Assembly (NCBI GenBank): GCA_963969595.1
Contig: OZ018417.1
Location: 10,418,501 to 10,482,500, forward strand
Origin: Neckera pumila
Taxonomy: Eukaryota > Streptophyta > Bryopsida > Hypnales > Neckeraceae
Reading direction: 5' to 3'
Length of the DNA stretch: 64,000 bases
Under the pieces are notes generated by a model. The model saw only the letters and a list, made by a program, of their open reading frames with translations. It did not search any database and was not told the origin of the DNA. The position numbers were made by a program, and so were the translations under genes. Shown here in pieces: positions 23,564-36,303 of this stretch. How positions within the stretch are numbered: position 1 is the stretch's first letter; every line of letters starts with the position of its first letter.

Positions 23564-26500
23564 ATGGCACCCGGCACCTCCCAAGCTTCTCCTGTTTGGG
23601 AAGCCGTTGTTTCCCCTTGGGGATTCACAAGGCTTGAGCTTGCAACACTAGCCTTCGCGCTCCTCGCTTCCTCGGCGCTGCTGTATATCCTTGCGCAAGC
23701 CCAGGAGCGAAAACGCCGTCGTCTTCCCCCGGGACCTCGTCCATGGCCGATCCTGGGGAACCTCCTCGCGGTGGCAACCCCTCAGCCTCATCGATCTCTG
23801 GAGAAGCTTTCGAAGCAGTACGGAGGCGTCATGTATCTTCGCTTAGGTATGATCCGTGAACCTTCTGTGATTTCTCTGTGTTGATAGCTACAGTGGGCGT
23901 CCTTTTGGATATTGTTGTTGAAGTTTGAGGGTGTGATTACTCACAAATGTAGTCAGGGAAATCTCTGTTTGCTGTTTCTTTTGAATTTCTACCCTGTTCG
24001 ATTCTGAACTCGAGTCTCGGAACTGTCCATAATTTTTTCCATGACTTCGATCTGTGATTTCCGTGTGTTGCGATCGAACTATGCTGTTGCGCAGTTTGGA
24101 ATACGGTCCACGGAATTGCGCCCTTCCGTCATTGAAGTGTATGTAAGAGTGAATACGTACTCATGGGTATTCGCGATTTCAGTGACGGAACTCTCGTTGA
24201 TTTGTTTTTAATTTCAACCCTGCACGATTCTGAACCCTTAGATCTTGGTGTAGAGTACGAGACCCGTCGTAGAATGTCTTGCGCAAATTATTCACGGGGT
24301 CTCGTATCGGGGCTTTCTTTATACAAGAAAACATGCGCAACAGAAATCTCAGACTCTCACAGATCTCACTATTAAGCTCAATATTCTCCATAGTTGGCAA
24401 AGTGTGTTCAATCTTGGAAAAGGAAAGATTGCCAATTGTATCATTGTGCGTTCAATTACCGGGTGCACTCTTGAATTATACATAACCAAAAGTAGTTGAC
24501 CACCATATAAATCACTAAATCCTAAAATTGAGAAACTCAAATTTTGAAGTGAAATTTGGACATGTTGTTGTACTAAAGGGATTCTACCTTTATGTGCAAT
24601 TTCATATGAAATGGACTATATTTAGATCTATTAGTGTTTGAATGAAATTCCTATGTAAAAATAATGCTTTTGTAAAAAATTGAAATGTCTCATTTCTTGT
24701 TATAGGAAGAACATTAGATTTTGGAGGTCTAAAGTGCTGTAGTTCTTCCAAGTTCCCAAATTGTAGGAACTTTGTTGTAGTAGCTGGCTAACGTGGCACA
24801 ATGATTGTCACATCAGATAATAATATCTTATTAATTTTTAAGTATTTAAAAAAAAATTATTTTAATATATTTTTGGAAAATTGTATTTTAATTTTATTAT
24901 TATTATTTTATGAGTTAAATAATTGCAAAAAATAAGAAATATATATATATATACACACAATTGAAATACTTATGCTTAGTTTTTTAAAATCCATGCAAGA
25001 AGTTCCCTCCAATTAAAAATTAAAATTGATTTGCAATGGTTTAATTTTAATTAATTTTAATTTCATTTATTAAAAAGCTCCAAAAGTTGAGTAGCTTGTC
25101 CCATGATACAAGTATGAAAGAAAACTCATATAATTAACCTTTGAATGCTATTATTGTCTCAAAGAATAATTATTCATTTGATGTATATAATTACATTTTT
25201 TGAATTCCTTGTTAGAAAGGATACAAGAATTTTGTACATTGAAACAAATTATATCCCTTGAGATTGGACTACAATGCATTATAAGTGATTATAATTACGG
25301 CCATTGAATACGGGAGTTGCATACCCGAGGTTCAATTTTGAGGTACGCAGGGAATTGTGATAGGGAACCACACAGGAAAACCTATTATATCAAGAGGAAT
25401 TGCTAAGACTGCAGCTTTCGGTTTCGGTTTCAGTTTAGGGTTTAGCAATTGGATTTGCAGTACCGCGGAGCTGAGAGTCATGTAGTTCAATTGTGTTTCT
25501 GCCTGATTGCCAGGATCCAGTCCCTGCGTGGTGATTTCAAGCGCGGCGGCGGCCAAGGAAATGACCCGGCCGGCCACCGACGCCAGTTTCTCCAATCGCC
25601 CGAAAGGTCTGTTCTTCGCACTCATATCCGACAACTACCAAACGCTCACGCAGGCCCCGCATGGCCCCCTCTGGCAGCAGCTGCGGAAGTTCGCCAGCAG
25701 TCAGCTCTTTTCGCCCCAGCGGCACGCCTCCTACCAAGATGTTCGCGAACAGGAGCTTCGCAACATGCTGCCGACGCTTGAGCAACCGACGCTCAAGCAC
25801 AAGGGAGAAGCCGTCGATTTGAAAGCCTGGCTTTTCGAACTCAGCGCCAACGTCATGACTCGGATGCTAATCAGCAAAAGGTCCGCAAATTCTGACCTCT
25901 GACTCGGAACTAGTTCATCGGAACATTACAGACCAGCACTGTCATTTGCTTCTTAAGTTTCCTGAAAGTTCAGACAAATTTACTTATCCAAAATGCCTAT
26001 GGATCCAATTTTTACTAGAACTTAAGGTTGAATTAGAGTAAAGCATGCATGGAAGATCCTGGGGTAATAGATTTCGAACTCAACGCTAACATCGTGACCC
26101 GGATGCTAATCAACAAAATGTTCGCAAATTCTGGACTTAGCTTAACTTGTTCATGAATCACTGACATACCAGAACTATCATTTGCTTCCTTCCTGAAATT
26201 TCTGAAAAAATTGCTTCTTCAGAATGCCTTTAGAAGGCCGACCCCCAGTTTTACTAGAACTTAAGGTTGAATTGGAGTAAGGAATTCATGAAAGATCCTT
26301 GAACCAATCCATAGTCTCAGAGCAGAGCCACTCAGGAAGTGGCGGTTGCAACACATCATTCATTATTTTTTGGAATGGTTTTGGAATGGAATGGTTCCGT
26401 AACTTGCGTTATCGTTCCGTAACTTTACCTTGAACTAGCTCTTGAACTAACCTCGTAGTGGTCTATTGCAAACCAAAAATGCTGCAAACTTGTTGCAAAA

Positions 26501-29029
26501 GTACTCTTGGGCACGGATCTAGTGCATATCTTTGTCTAAAACTGTTGCAAAAACTATTGCAATCTTACCCTTCCATAATAGTGATTGGAGGTGAGGTTTA
26601 GAAAGAGGAGTACTTTCTAGAAGTTAGAAGTCATTATGTAAGTCGGACATTTCCAACACTAATATGAAGCTGAGTAGAAGTATCACACAAGGACACAATC
26701 AAATTCTTCTGTCATGCTTGTTATAACGAATTTGTGATGAGTTCAAAATTCACAACGAAAGTGCGCCACGGAGTCGATGCTGCAGATACTTCGGAAGTGG
26801 AGGTGCGTCGCAGGAGGAACGGGATGAGATGCACCATATGTTTCAGATGGCGGTGAAGGCTTTCATGTCCACCTTTATCGTCGACTTCTTTCCCAGCTTG
26901 AGCTTCGTGTCGAAACTGCTAGGCACAAACAAACAACTCGAGAGTATCCGTGACGACCATTTGAGAATTGTTGGCAAGATGATGGAGCTGGAGAATCACC
27001 GAGAACGAGCCAAGCAGAGGCTGGGCGACGATGATAGCTACGTGCCTGACTTCGTGGACATGATCTCCACGGCCCGTCTGGTCGATGGAACTCAGCCGTT
27101 GCCGGACCGAATTCAGACCTTGATTATCTCCGTAAGACCCCTAGCCAATTACAATGCAATTTGCAGGTTTCCAAGTTTCCAAGCAGGACAGGTATAGTTT
27201 GAAACTAATATGGTTGTAGTAAACTTTGCCATTTTCACCGAAATTTTCCAATTTAATGGAAATTCCCTCACAAAGATGTGATTTCCTTCGATCATCAGTA
27301 AGTTCATTTTCCCACTCAGAGATTCGTCGTAGGTCACAGCTAGCTTGCTGAATTCTGTCATTTCAGTCGCAAAATCTCATATTCGCTGAATTCGATCACA
27401 AATTAATTTGACGAGGTGGTACGTGGCACAAACTAAAATGGCAGGTTTTTGAGCGCCAAAACTGTGATGTTCTTGCGCACAAAACTCTAAAATCTACTAG
27501 AAAGTACAGATTCGAAGTTTTGACAGGTCAATGACAGGTTTCGGTTGGGCAACTGCATGCTCCAATTTTCGTGCCCAAACCTTTAAACTCCACTAAAAGT
27601 AACTATGAGGTTTAAAGGTTTGACAGGCCAATTTGAGTGTTTGCTGCATGCTCCAGTTTCTTTGGGCAACCCAAATCTCCACAGTCGCTCAATTCCTTGT
27701 AAGATTTTACCTCGAGTAGCATTTTACAGACTTTCCGCCACTGCGAGACTTGCAGGAATTGCTCGCCGCCGGAACAGAGACATCCTCCACAGTAGTCGAG
27801 TGGGCGATGGCGGAGCTGCTTGTAAAGCCCGACTTGATGAAGAAGGCGCAGCAGGAGCTCGACGCCGTGGTCGGACGCAACGGCAATGGCCGCCTCATGC
27901 AAGAATCCGATGTGCCCAACCTTCCGTTTCTTGCCGCCATCGTAAAGGAGAGTTTTCGGTTGCACGCTCCGGCTCCTCTGGCGGCTCCGAGGGCTTGCAC
28001 GCAGGATGTGGAAGCTTGGGGCTACCACATCCCTGCTGATACACGGCTCATACTGAACGTGCACGCCATCCAGCGGGATCCGGATGTGTATACCAATCCT
28101 GACGCTTTCGATCCCCAGGTACCATCCTTCTTTTTCACAATCTCATTTTTCATGCTGATGAGCGCATAAGTCAATGTTTGTGATTTTGCAAATCAATGCA
28201 ACACATGTTGTGGAAGTAAGTGTGCTTCGTCTCACTTCTTGCGATTGAGAGACAGTCTTAATAGAGGTCGAATACTATGAATGTGAGACAAAGGTGCTGC
28301 AGGCAGTGGTAGTGTGGATACTCCAGAAGCGAGGGTCAGATCAAACAGGTCCGAGTGCTCTGAGTGTAGATGAAAAGATGAATCCACTGATGTTTTGGTT
28401 TTCAAATGGGGATTAAATGTGAACAAGCGGTGATTTCAGTATAAGTTAATATGTATATGGTGGACGCAGGGTCCTTGACCAACCATGGGACCATGAACTC
28501 TGTCTACAGCTCTCTCACAATTCAAAATAATTCAAAGATTCAAAACTGGGGTAGCTGTGCATATTCTAGAACGCTTGGAATAATAGAAAAACACATTATA
28601 ATATTAAACTTTGTCATGTTATTGAATACGGCTCCAAAATACCTTTATATATTGCAAATCAGGCCTGTGCTTATTCCTGTTACTGTTTAGAGTTTAAGGG
28701 TTTGGTTGCTAACCCAGCATGGCAATCTGCAGAGATTCATGGACCGTCCCGAAGTGAATGCGACCTCAGGATTTGACTCCTACGAGTTAATCCCGTTCAG
28801 CGTGGGTCGACGCATGTGTCCAGGCGCGGTGTTGGGCAACACCATGGTGCACTTAATGCTGGGCAACCTCCTCCACAGCTACGACTGGTCTCTTCCAAAA
28901 GACATTAGCCTAGAGCGTTTCCAGCGAGACAATCAGCAAGATATCTTTGGCCTTACCATGTCTAGGAAAGAGCACCTGGTCTTGGTACCCACAGCCAGAG
29001 ACGTTGCTACAGAGACGTTGTCCACTTGA
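23564..29029 (+). CDS. Cytochrome P450 monooxygenase, A-type (CYP71 clan), complete
   Basis: Haem-thiolate oxygenase of the endoplasmic reticulum, using NADPH-P450 reductase; substrate unknown. Exons: 23564-23846, 25514-25880, 26786-27131, 27756-28118, 28733-29029, phases 1, 2, 0, 0, all GT-AG; 551 residues, normal for the family. In order: N-terminal membrane anchor (about 24-45), RRRLPPGPRPWP hinge (52-62), WQQLRKF of helix C (W148, R152), oxygen-binding AGTETS (337-342), ESFR (E397, R400), FDPQRF (450-455), and haem loop FSVGRRMCPG with the cysteine at 482. All key residues are present, so it is probably functional. The ATG at 23564 gives MAPGTSQASP. The motifs place it among plant A-type enzymes resembling the CYP75/CYP98-like relatives, but the family cannot be fixed by eye. 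Intron 1 holds a MITE fragment and intron 2 a tandem duplication. Confidence 0.94.
24712..25080 (+). mobile_element. Old CATTAG MITE (family I) fragment in P450 intron 1
   Basis: Starts CATTAGATTTTGGAGG. It contains TAGTAGCTGGCTAACGTGGC and then TTGTCACATC, matching GCAGTAGCTGGCTGATGTGG and TTGCCACATC of the copy at 47323-47612. No closing CTAATG was found, so the copy is decayed or truncated. Confidence 0.6.
25833..26310 (+). repeat. Tandem duplication of P450 exon-2 end plus intron-2 start
   Basis: Two direct copies offset by 239 bp. TTCGAACTCAGCGCC in exon 2 (25834) is repeated as TTCGAACTCAACGCT in the intron (26073), and ACTAGAACTTAAGGTTGAAT occurs at 26014 and 26253. The intronic copy still reads FELNANIVTRMLINKM against FELSANVMTRMLISKR in the real exon. 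Its donor changed from AAAAGGTCC to AAAATGTTC. Confidence 0.92.
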
Positions 29030-29304
29030 TAACCACTTCGATGCACGAAACCCTAAACTCTAAATTTGATACACACCAGAGGTTTAGCTAGTGCATCTTA
29101 TCAATGATAGTTCCTACATTGAGTCCTACTAGAGACCTAGACTTTTTTTGACCAATATGCTAGAGCTTCAAGACGCCCATATTTACTAAAATGCACTCTT
29201 ATCATATATAGAAAAATCTTCACCATAATAACAAGCACCCATGCTATAGAAAATCTTTACCATCATAAGAAGCCTCTATGCTAGGAGAGGCTCTGTTTTA
29301 GGTC

Positions 29305-29998
29305 ATTGCAAGAAACACTTCTCCTATTTTGCAAGCTGGTTTTTTTTTTGGCCATAACTTTTACGTTTTGGCTTCAAATGACTCAAAATCGATAGATAGG
29401 GTATATATGACTATTATGTATCTTGCCTATTTTTTTTGTAATTTTCAAAAATGTTTTACTAACCAAAAATAGCCCCCAATTTTATGTCACACTTGCCAAA
29501 TTGGGGAATTTTTTGACCCCTAGAAAACAAATTTAGAGCTGAAATTTGGAGGAGATGGTATATTAGACTTGTATCTAATGTGCAAAGGAATTCTAAAAAT
29601 AATTTATTTATATAGTGTAGAAGTCTACAAATTGAGCCTTTTTTCAGCTTGCATTTTAAAACAGGTAAAATATTACTTTGGTGGTTCTTTTAGTAAATGA
29701 CCATCTCCATAAAATTGTTACAAATGGAATTTTTTTTTTTTAAATTTTCTAAAAGTATTGTCCTATTTTTAAGTATTTAAAGCATCAAAATATCTATTTT
29801 CTTGAGATTTGACACTTTTCTAGTTTTCCTAGTTAGAGGATTTCCTATGCTTTTCTTTTGTTTGTTACCTTCATCTTAAAGGTATGTTTTAGCCATATCT
29901 TTAAAAATTTTAAATCATTTTTCTAATTTCAAAGGGCTCCAAAAAAACCATGAGTATTGTTATAAAAGGCAACAAATAGTACAAGTGTTTTTTGCAAT
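29305..29998. mobile_element. Family K element, complete
   Basis: The left end ATTGCAAGAAACACTT and the right end AAGTGTTTTTTGCAAT are inverted repeats with one mismatch, 694 bp apart. A second copy is at 45648-46365 and a fragment is near 38243. The element starts 276 bp past the P450 stop codon and so may supply 3' end sequence. No coding capacity. Confidence 0.78.
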
Positions 29999-29999
29999 C

Positions 30000-30430
30000 A
30001 CTCAAATGTATGTGCGGTTACCCATGCTTCTGAAACTCTATTGTATAATATGAGTTATAATTGGCCAAGTATGTTGTTGTGCAAAATGTCTTGAAGTAGG
30101 GCTTGTGATTTGAGTCTACAATCCCAAGCCACCAAATCGGGTCAATCAAACATCTTTTGTTCTAGCAACAGTGCATTTATTATTTCAAGCCATTTGGAAT
30201 TTGCCACCATAGTTCTAAATATGTCTTGATGTTTGAAATAGCGAGTAATTGCCATAGAATCTTGAAAAATCTCAAACATATAGCAAGCATTGCTTGAAAA
30301 TGATGAAGGCAATATAACGCATTGACCAAGATTTTGAAGGTCTGTTTCTTCATTGGCAACAGCTCCAATTGCATTAGCAAGTCCCTAATATACATTTTCT
30401 CATAGTGTACTTTGAATTGTTTGTATCCAC
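30000..30430. other. Intergenic, no gene recognised
   Basis: A 94-codon minus-strand open frame at 30180-30464 has no recognisable domain and sits in repeat-rich DNA, so I do not call it a gene. Confidence 0.4.
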
Positions 30431-31230
30431 CACAAGAAAGCTTGTTGAATACCTCAACATCCAAAAATGACTCAAAAATCCATCACTTTCATATAGTAGG
30501 GTCAAATGCCACAAAACAAAGTCCTTACACATTTCCTCACAAAAAGCTTTCTAATGGTACCAAAAACCCAACTAGGAGACGCACAGTCCTGGAGATCTCA
30601 TCATAATAAGCAAAACAAGCAAACAACCTAATTTAGATGTATGTATATATATGTATTAGTATACCTTATGCTATTGCTATTGTATAATTATAAAAAATAA
30701 AAGTAGTTTTTTAATTTTTAACTTCATAAAAAACTTTCAAATTCAATATCTTTTTTGCCATAAGTCAAAATGCTATAAAACCTAATCCGTGCATCACTCT
30801 TCACAAAGGGCTTTTTTATAGTACCAGAGACAACACCAAAAAACGCACACTTCTAGGGATTTCACTATAATAAATTAAACAAAACAAAACAGAACAGATA
30901 ACCTCATTTACAATATAGATTGCTATGCCATTGCTACAATATTAGAAAATAAATGTAATTTTTTAGTTTTTTAATTTACAAAAACTTTGAAGTTCAATAA
31001 CTTTCACATTGTAGGTCCAAATGCCATGAAATAAAGTCCATGCACCTTTCCTTGCAAAGGACTTTTCAATGGTATTAAGAAAGCAATTATAAAGGGCACA
31101 GTTTATTTGTTATTCTTCTTAACAAATAAACAAAGAAATCAAACAAACAACCTAATTTAATGTATAGAAGAATATTGGTGTGCCTTATATCATTGCCACA
31201 ATCAATTAAAAGTTAAAGAGTTTTTTTTAA
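30430..31230. repeat. Family J satellite-like array, about 250-bp period
   Basis: The phrase TCAAATGCCACAAAACAAAG or its variants recurs at about 30511, 30765 and 31015. Each is followed by a CCTTGCAAAGGAC-like phrase, a GGTACCA-like phrase, and ACAAACAACCTAATTTA. This is an array of at least three diverged units, inverted relative to 8750-9800. Confidence 0.75.
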
Positions 31231-33161
31231 TTTTTTTATGGGCCCTGTTGGAAAGGATGGCATTCCTATTGCTTTCCTAAATGTTGGAAACTTCAGCGTT
31301 GCGCTGGTAAATGTTATGAACGCCAAGAACGTCGATTCTCAAAATTAAACAAGACTACCACTTTGTAAGATAATCCGTCCACTTTGTTGCAAGTGTGCTA
31401 CTCAAGGTGCTCCAAAATACACCTGAGCTCAACTTGGATGCAATTCTAGGCGGAATCACAGCCTAGAAAGCGAGATTGCATGGTTTTGAAAAGAAACAAA
31501 CTTCTGGCAAGTGTTTTTCAAGAAAATTATATTACTTAAACCAAGCAAAGACTACTACAAGTAAGCTACATTGTAAATAATCTTCCTTTCTCTCTCTCTC
31601 TCTCTCATTTGCCAAATAAGGGATGGTGGAGGGAGAGGTTCTAGTCTTCTAACCCTAATTCTTTATACTCTTAGGTTTTTGAAGGAATTGGAGAAAGAAG
31701 AGATACCATACGCAATTTCAGTGATGACTTTTTGGTTGATAGAATTGGTTTACAATGCCAGCTTCATTTCATGCTTGGAAGAAGGCTCAAAAACATTATT
31801 TGAGCTTCTTAGTATAATCAAATGATGGAAGAATTTGGAGTTTCATAAGTATACATTGAGCTTGTAGAAATTGGTGGACAAACCTCTTGAAAATGCTTCT
31901 GGGGTTGAATTGAAAAAGGCCAAGCCGATAAAAAAAAGTATTTTTAATTTTTAATTTGTGTCTTTATATCATTGATTCAATTTGAAATTTGTCATGAGCC
32001 TTATTAATATATTGTAGAGAAGCACATCATGAAAGATATTTTCAATTCTAGACTTCAATTACAGGCTTATATATGCATTCTGGAGCTTGAAATTAAGTTT
32101 TGGGATATGGTTGCTAAAGCAATGCAGCTGCATTGTATTTCACGTCCTTGAAAGGTAGAAGAAAATGTATGAATCTTCTAATACTGAATGGTACAGGAGG
32201 TTGTTATTTTACATGGCTTAGGATTTATGCCTTGAGGTTTTTGATTTGAATGGATGTAATACTATTCAATATGTTAATGTTTTGAAATCTCAAGGATTTC
32301 TAGGCATTTATATATATTTTCTTTTGCATGAGGTTCTCAATATGTATTTGTATGTTGTGTTGAATAATAAATATACGTGCAGAATGTTTTTGCCCCTATA
32401 AGGTTTTCTTAATATTGAACTGTATCAGTTATCTAAATCTATATTAGAATTTAGTGCGATTTCTCAACAAATTCTGTAGTAGGAATAAGGACTCTTGTCT
32501 CATCCCCGGTCTCATCAATCATACAATCAATATCAAGGATTTCTTGCAAGGCAGCAGTTCGCATTTGTTGTGGACGTCGATCATGTCTCCTTCAATACTT
32601 CATTATTTTGACAGATAGTTGTTCCTACTTTCCATTAGTGGCTTTGGCCAACTCTTTGTTCCATTCCTTTCTATGATCATTGATGCAATTTGCTTGGTAT
32701 GGCATTTAATCAACAATCGGAGAAATTCTTTTTGTGGGTATTTCACAATTCATGTAGTGGTTATGATGTTTATGAATTTGACATTAGGGAAGCTCCAATT
32801 GATTTGTATAGCCTATAGCAACTATTCCGTTTATTTCCAATTTTTTGGAAAAAAATATGTTTGCTCCCTTTTTCTATAAGACTACATTTCCAAAATAAAT
32901 TTTAAATACTACCCACATTGAAATTTTGAAAATTGAAAAATGCAACAAGTATATCAATTTGTTAATCTACAAGATCCTGCTTTATAAAATATTGAGATTT
33001 GTTTCATCCACCAAGTATTTGCCATTGAAATTTCTAAGAATGTTGACACTTTGTTCCTTCACCTAGGCTACTGCATCTTCCATGCATGGCTTTCTGAACT
33101 ATGTCTAAAATTTCTTCAATATATAATTTTGTAGGTGATTTTCTAGGACCCACACATCTTG
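31231..33161. other. Intergenic; no gene; TC microsatellite
   Basis: A (TC)n run of about 20 bp lies at 31587-31606. An 86-codon hydrophobic open frame at 32619-32879 has no recognisable signature, and AT-rich DNA readily yields such frames. No splice-supported exon was found. Confidence 0.45.
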
Positions 33162-34093
33162 TTAACCCCTAAAGGACCAACATGAGTTTTTTGGCAACAT
33201 AGAAATTTTGGACAGGTACGTGTGACTGGAGATTTGCATATTTTGGATTGAAATTTTATAGAAGGTGGGGACAAGGAATATCTTTTATATGCACCAAATT
33301 TCATGACATTTGGAAATACAAGTCAAAAGTTATGGCCTAATATGTTGTTTGTTTCTCAACATGGGCAGTCCGGGCAAATCCAGAAAAAACACTTTTTTCA
33401 AAAAATAAAAATTTGAAATTGGTTTATTAGATTTATATATACATGGAAAGCTTTGAATCATTCCATTTGGATCAATGAGTCAAAAGTTACAAGGATTTTT
33501 AGTTTGCGGGCAATTCTAGATTGTCTACTCTAAAATAAACTTTGAAGTTGTTTATTTCACTTAGTTTTCAATATTTTTCCAAAAAAATAAAATTGTAGGA
33601 TGAAGATTGTTTGTTAAAACATTGCAACCATTGGGATTGGCATTTTTCAATTCCATAATTAACTTCTTAACAATTTCGTGTTTTGGACCATTCTCTACTT
33701 CTTTCTACTTACTATTTTTTTCCTATATGTTGTACAATTCCAAATAATCTGAAAATTTTCAAGCATGTAGCCAACTTGCCCTAAAGAATGAATCCAAAGA
33801 AGCACAACCATTTTAGGATTTTTTTCATAATAATTTGACCTTGTAAAGTGCAGCTGCCCGATTTTATGCAGTGCCAAAAAATGGACTTTTGCCACTTCAA
33901 ACGCTAATATCTTCCAATCTACACGATGGAAATTTCTGAAATTTTTTCCACACATTCTCAAACTAGAATACTATAGGATCCTATGGTTACATGTGTCTAA
34001 AAATGATATTTTCAAAAATTTGGTACTTGTCCTAGAAATAGCAATTTTTGAGCATTTCTGGTGAGAATATAGTCAAGGAACTTTAGGGGTTAA
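33162..34093 (+). mobile_element. TTAA element family A, full length
   Basis: Starts TTAA-CCCCTAAAGGACCAACATG and ends CAAGGAACTTTAGGGG-TTAA (932 bp). Both TTAA flanks and both terminal repeats are intact. It is separated from the next B element by 46 bp resembling a family J unit (AAAAATCCATAACTTTCAC). Confidence 0.88.
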
Positions 34094-34139
34094 TAGTTCA
34101 AAAATCCATAACTTTCACAACATAGATTAACTTTGAAAT

Positions 34140-34719
34140 TTAACCCCTAAAGTCCCATTGTTCCTACGGGGGACAAAATGGATTTTGGGCAGGTTTCTAT
34201 GAGCTCAATTTTTGGTGAAACTTTTTGAAACATTTCCATAAGATAGAAAAACTCATTAGCTTTTTGAGAATATAGTTTTTATTTCATTCGATGCCCAGGA
34301 GCAAAAGTTATGCTAAAATAACTTAAAAACGAGGGAGACCGGGCAACAAAAAAAAATCCATAAAAAATTGAATAAATTTTTTCATTATTTTTTTCTACTA
34401 GACTATATTTTTGTCTAAATAGAAAGCTTCGATTCATTCCATTTGGATTAGTGATGTAAAAGATATAGAGTTTCTTGTTTTGCGGGCAATCAAAGCATCT
34501 TCTTGAAAAAAACTTTTTCTTTCACTTTGAATGCTAATATCTTTCAATTTGTACAGTCAAATAGCATGAAATTTTTACCACATGATCTTAGAAAAGTGTA
34601 GTACAAGATCTTATGGTTAGCTTCTAAAATAAAATTCTGATTTTTTAGATGAAAGCAACAAAAGTAGCAGTTTTGAGTGATTTTTGACAGAAAAATGGCC
34701 TTGGGACTTCAGGCGTTAA
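34140..34719 (+). mobile_element. TTAA element family B, internally deleted
   Basis: Starts TTAA-CCCCTAAAGTCCCATTG and ends CCTTGGGACTTCAGGCG-TTAA, but is only 580 bp. About 350 bp of the usual middle are missing where GCATCTTCTTGAAAAAAAC joins TTTTTCTTTCACTTTGAATG. The right end has G to C and T to C changes in the terminal repeat. Confidence 0.83.
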
Positions 34720-35110
34720 TATCTTCACACCATAGGTCCAAATGCCACAAAACAAAGCCCATGCACCTTTCTTTGCAAAGGACTTTCCAATGGTACCAAG
34801 AATGCAATGGAAGGACAAACATTCCAAGAGATATCATTATAACAAATAAAATAAAATAAAAATCCTAATTTAATGTATGAACTAGAGAGTGTGACTTGTG
34901 CCGTTGCCTCATTCAATTTATATAAAAAAGTAATTTTATAATTTTATTATATAATAAAAATGTGGAAATTCAATAAAAAATTTGTTGTTAGTCAAAACAC
35001 CCTAAAACAAAGACCATGCACGCCTCTTTGCAGAGAGCTTTTTGACAAAATTAAAAATGAGACAAAAGGATTTACAGTTGAGCAACAAACAAAACTAAAC
35101 TAAACAAACA
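34720..35110. repeat. Family J units interrupted by the B element
   Basis: Right after the element the J unit resumes: CACACCATAGGTCCAAATGC, then TTTGCAAAGGACTTTCCAAT. A second unit starts near 34985. Its left part lies at 34094-34139. Confidence 0.7.
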
Positions 35111-36013
35111 AATCAAAAACAAGAATGGTGCAACCATGAGGCTCTGTCATGTGATTTTGGAGGTTCAACTCCACAAATTGGCTTCATACTCAAATCGCCT
35201 CAAGGGGCAAAGTTTGCTTGCAAGCAACTGTCTCCTTTGTCGCCTCATTTTTCAGCTATATATCCACATTTTTCTTGGCTCCTTTCTTCTTCCCTTGAAC
35301 TTCACCATCCCAACCCTAAATCTTTGTGACCACCTTGACCTCCTTTGTTCTCTATATTTGTGGATTACTTACAAGAACATGTTGTAGCACTTGCGTTTTC
35401 AGCAATTTGGTTGGCCCCTTATTGAATGATCTCTTTGTATGAATGTGTAAGGGCTTTTTGTAGTTACTAAATGATTTTGCTTCAAAAAAAGAAATATTGT
35501 TCTTGTTGCTAGTTAATGAAATTCTTCAATTTATACAATTGTTTGTATTTGTTGTGCAAGGTGCTCAATTTGTTTGTGTTTTGTATATATTTCAATGCAA
35601 GATTGAGCCACATTTGGTGAAGAATATAAAAAAGTGCATGGTGGACATTTTAGAATGTTTGGTAGAACATCCATTGAGGTTTAACGGGGTTTTCAGTGTA
35701 TACTTGATGTTTTGTAGCTTTGTACTAATATAAAATGCAAAAACAAAAAAATGTTGAAATGTGAAAATGCAACACATTAAATTTTTAAATGGACCCTTTA
35801 GCTCTTACAAGAGTGAATAAAGGGAAAGATACTTGTACAAAGATTTGTTTCACATTAGTGCATATCTTAATCCATCAATGGACTTCATCATTAATACATT
35901 CACATCATTACAAAACAATCTAAAAAATTGGTACTATAAATTCTTTTTGTAGAGATGCACCAAAATTTAATACAAATTTGTAGTGATGTATTAATTGGTG
36001 CATCACTCCAAAA
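35111..36013. other. Intergenic, no gene recognised
   Basis: Open frames up to 83 codons (for example 35136-35387) lack recognisable features and splice partners. No repeat end was seen. Confidence 0.4.
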
Positions 36014-36303
36014 CATTAGATGTTTTTCAGCCCCTTTGAAGGGTTGCAAGTTCCTTGGGCTGCCAGGGTTAAGGGAATAGCCTTGCAACTGCTGCATGAC
36101 ATGGCAGAACGACTGCCACGTCACCAATATATATATATATATATATAATTTTTTTGCTTTTTTTTTCATTTTAGATTTTTCAAAAATTAAAAATTAAAAA
36201 TTAAAAAAAATTCTAACAGCCGACGTTCCCCAATTTGCCAGGAGAACAACATCGGGGGAGCAGGCCTGAAACGGCCTTTAGTCCCTCCAAATCTCTTCTA
36301 ATG
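36014..36303. mobile_element. CATTAG-ended MITE, family I, 290 bp
   Basis: Starts CATTAGATG and then AGCCCCTTTGAAGGG. It ends CCAAATCTCTTCTAATG. It contains GACATGGCAG and ACTGCCACGTCA, like the 290-bp copy at 47323-47612. An AT dinucleotide run lies at about 36127-36147. Confidence 0.65.

Noticed and set aside
27605..28064. Frames of 144 and 150 codons overlapping P450 exon 4
   Set aside because: They are other-frame shadows of the GC-rich exon that encodes the oxygen-binding and ESFR motifs.
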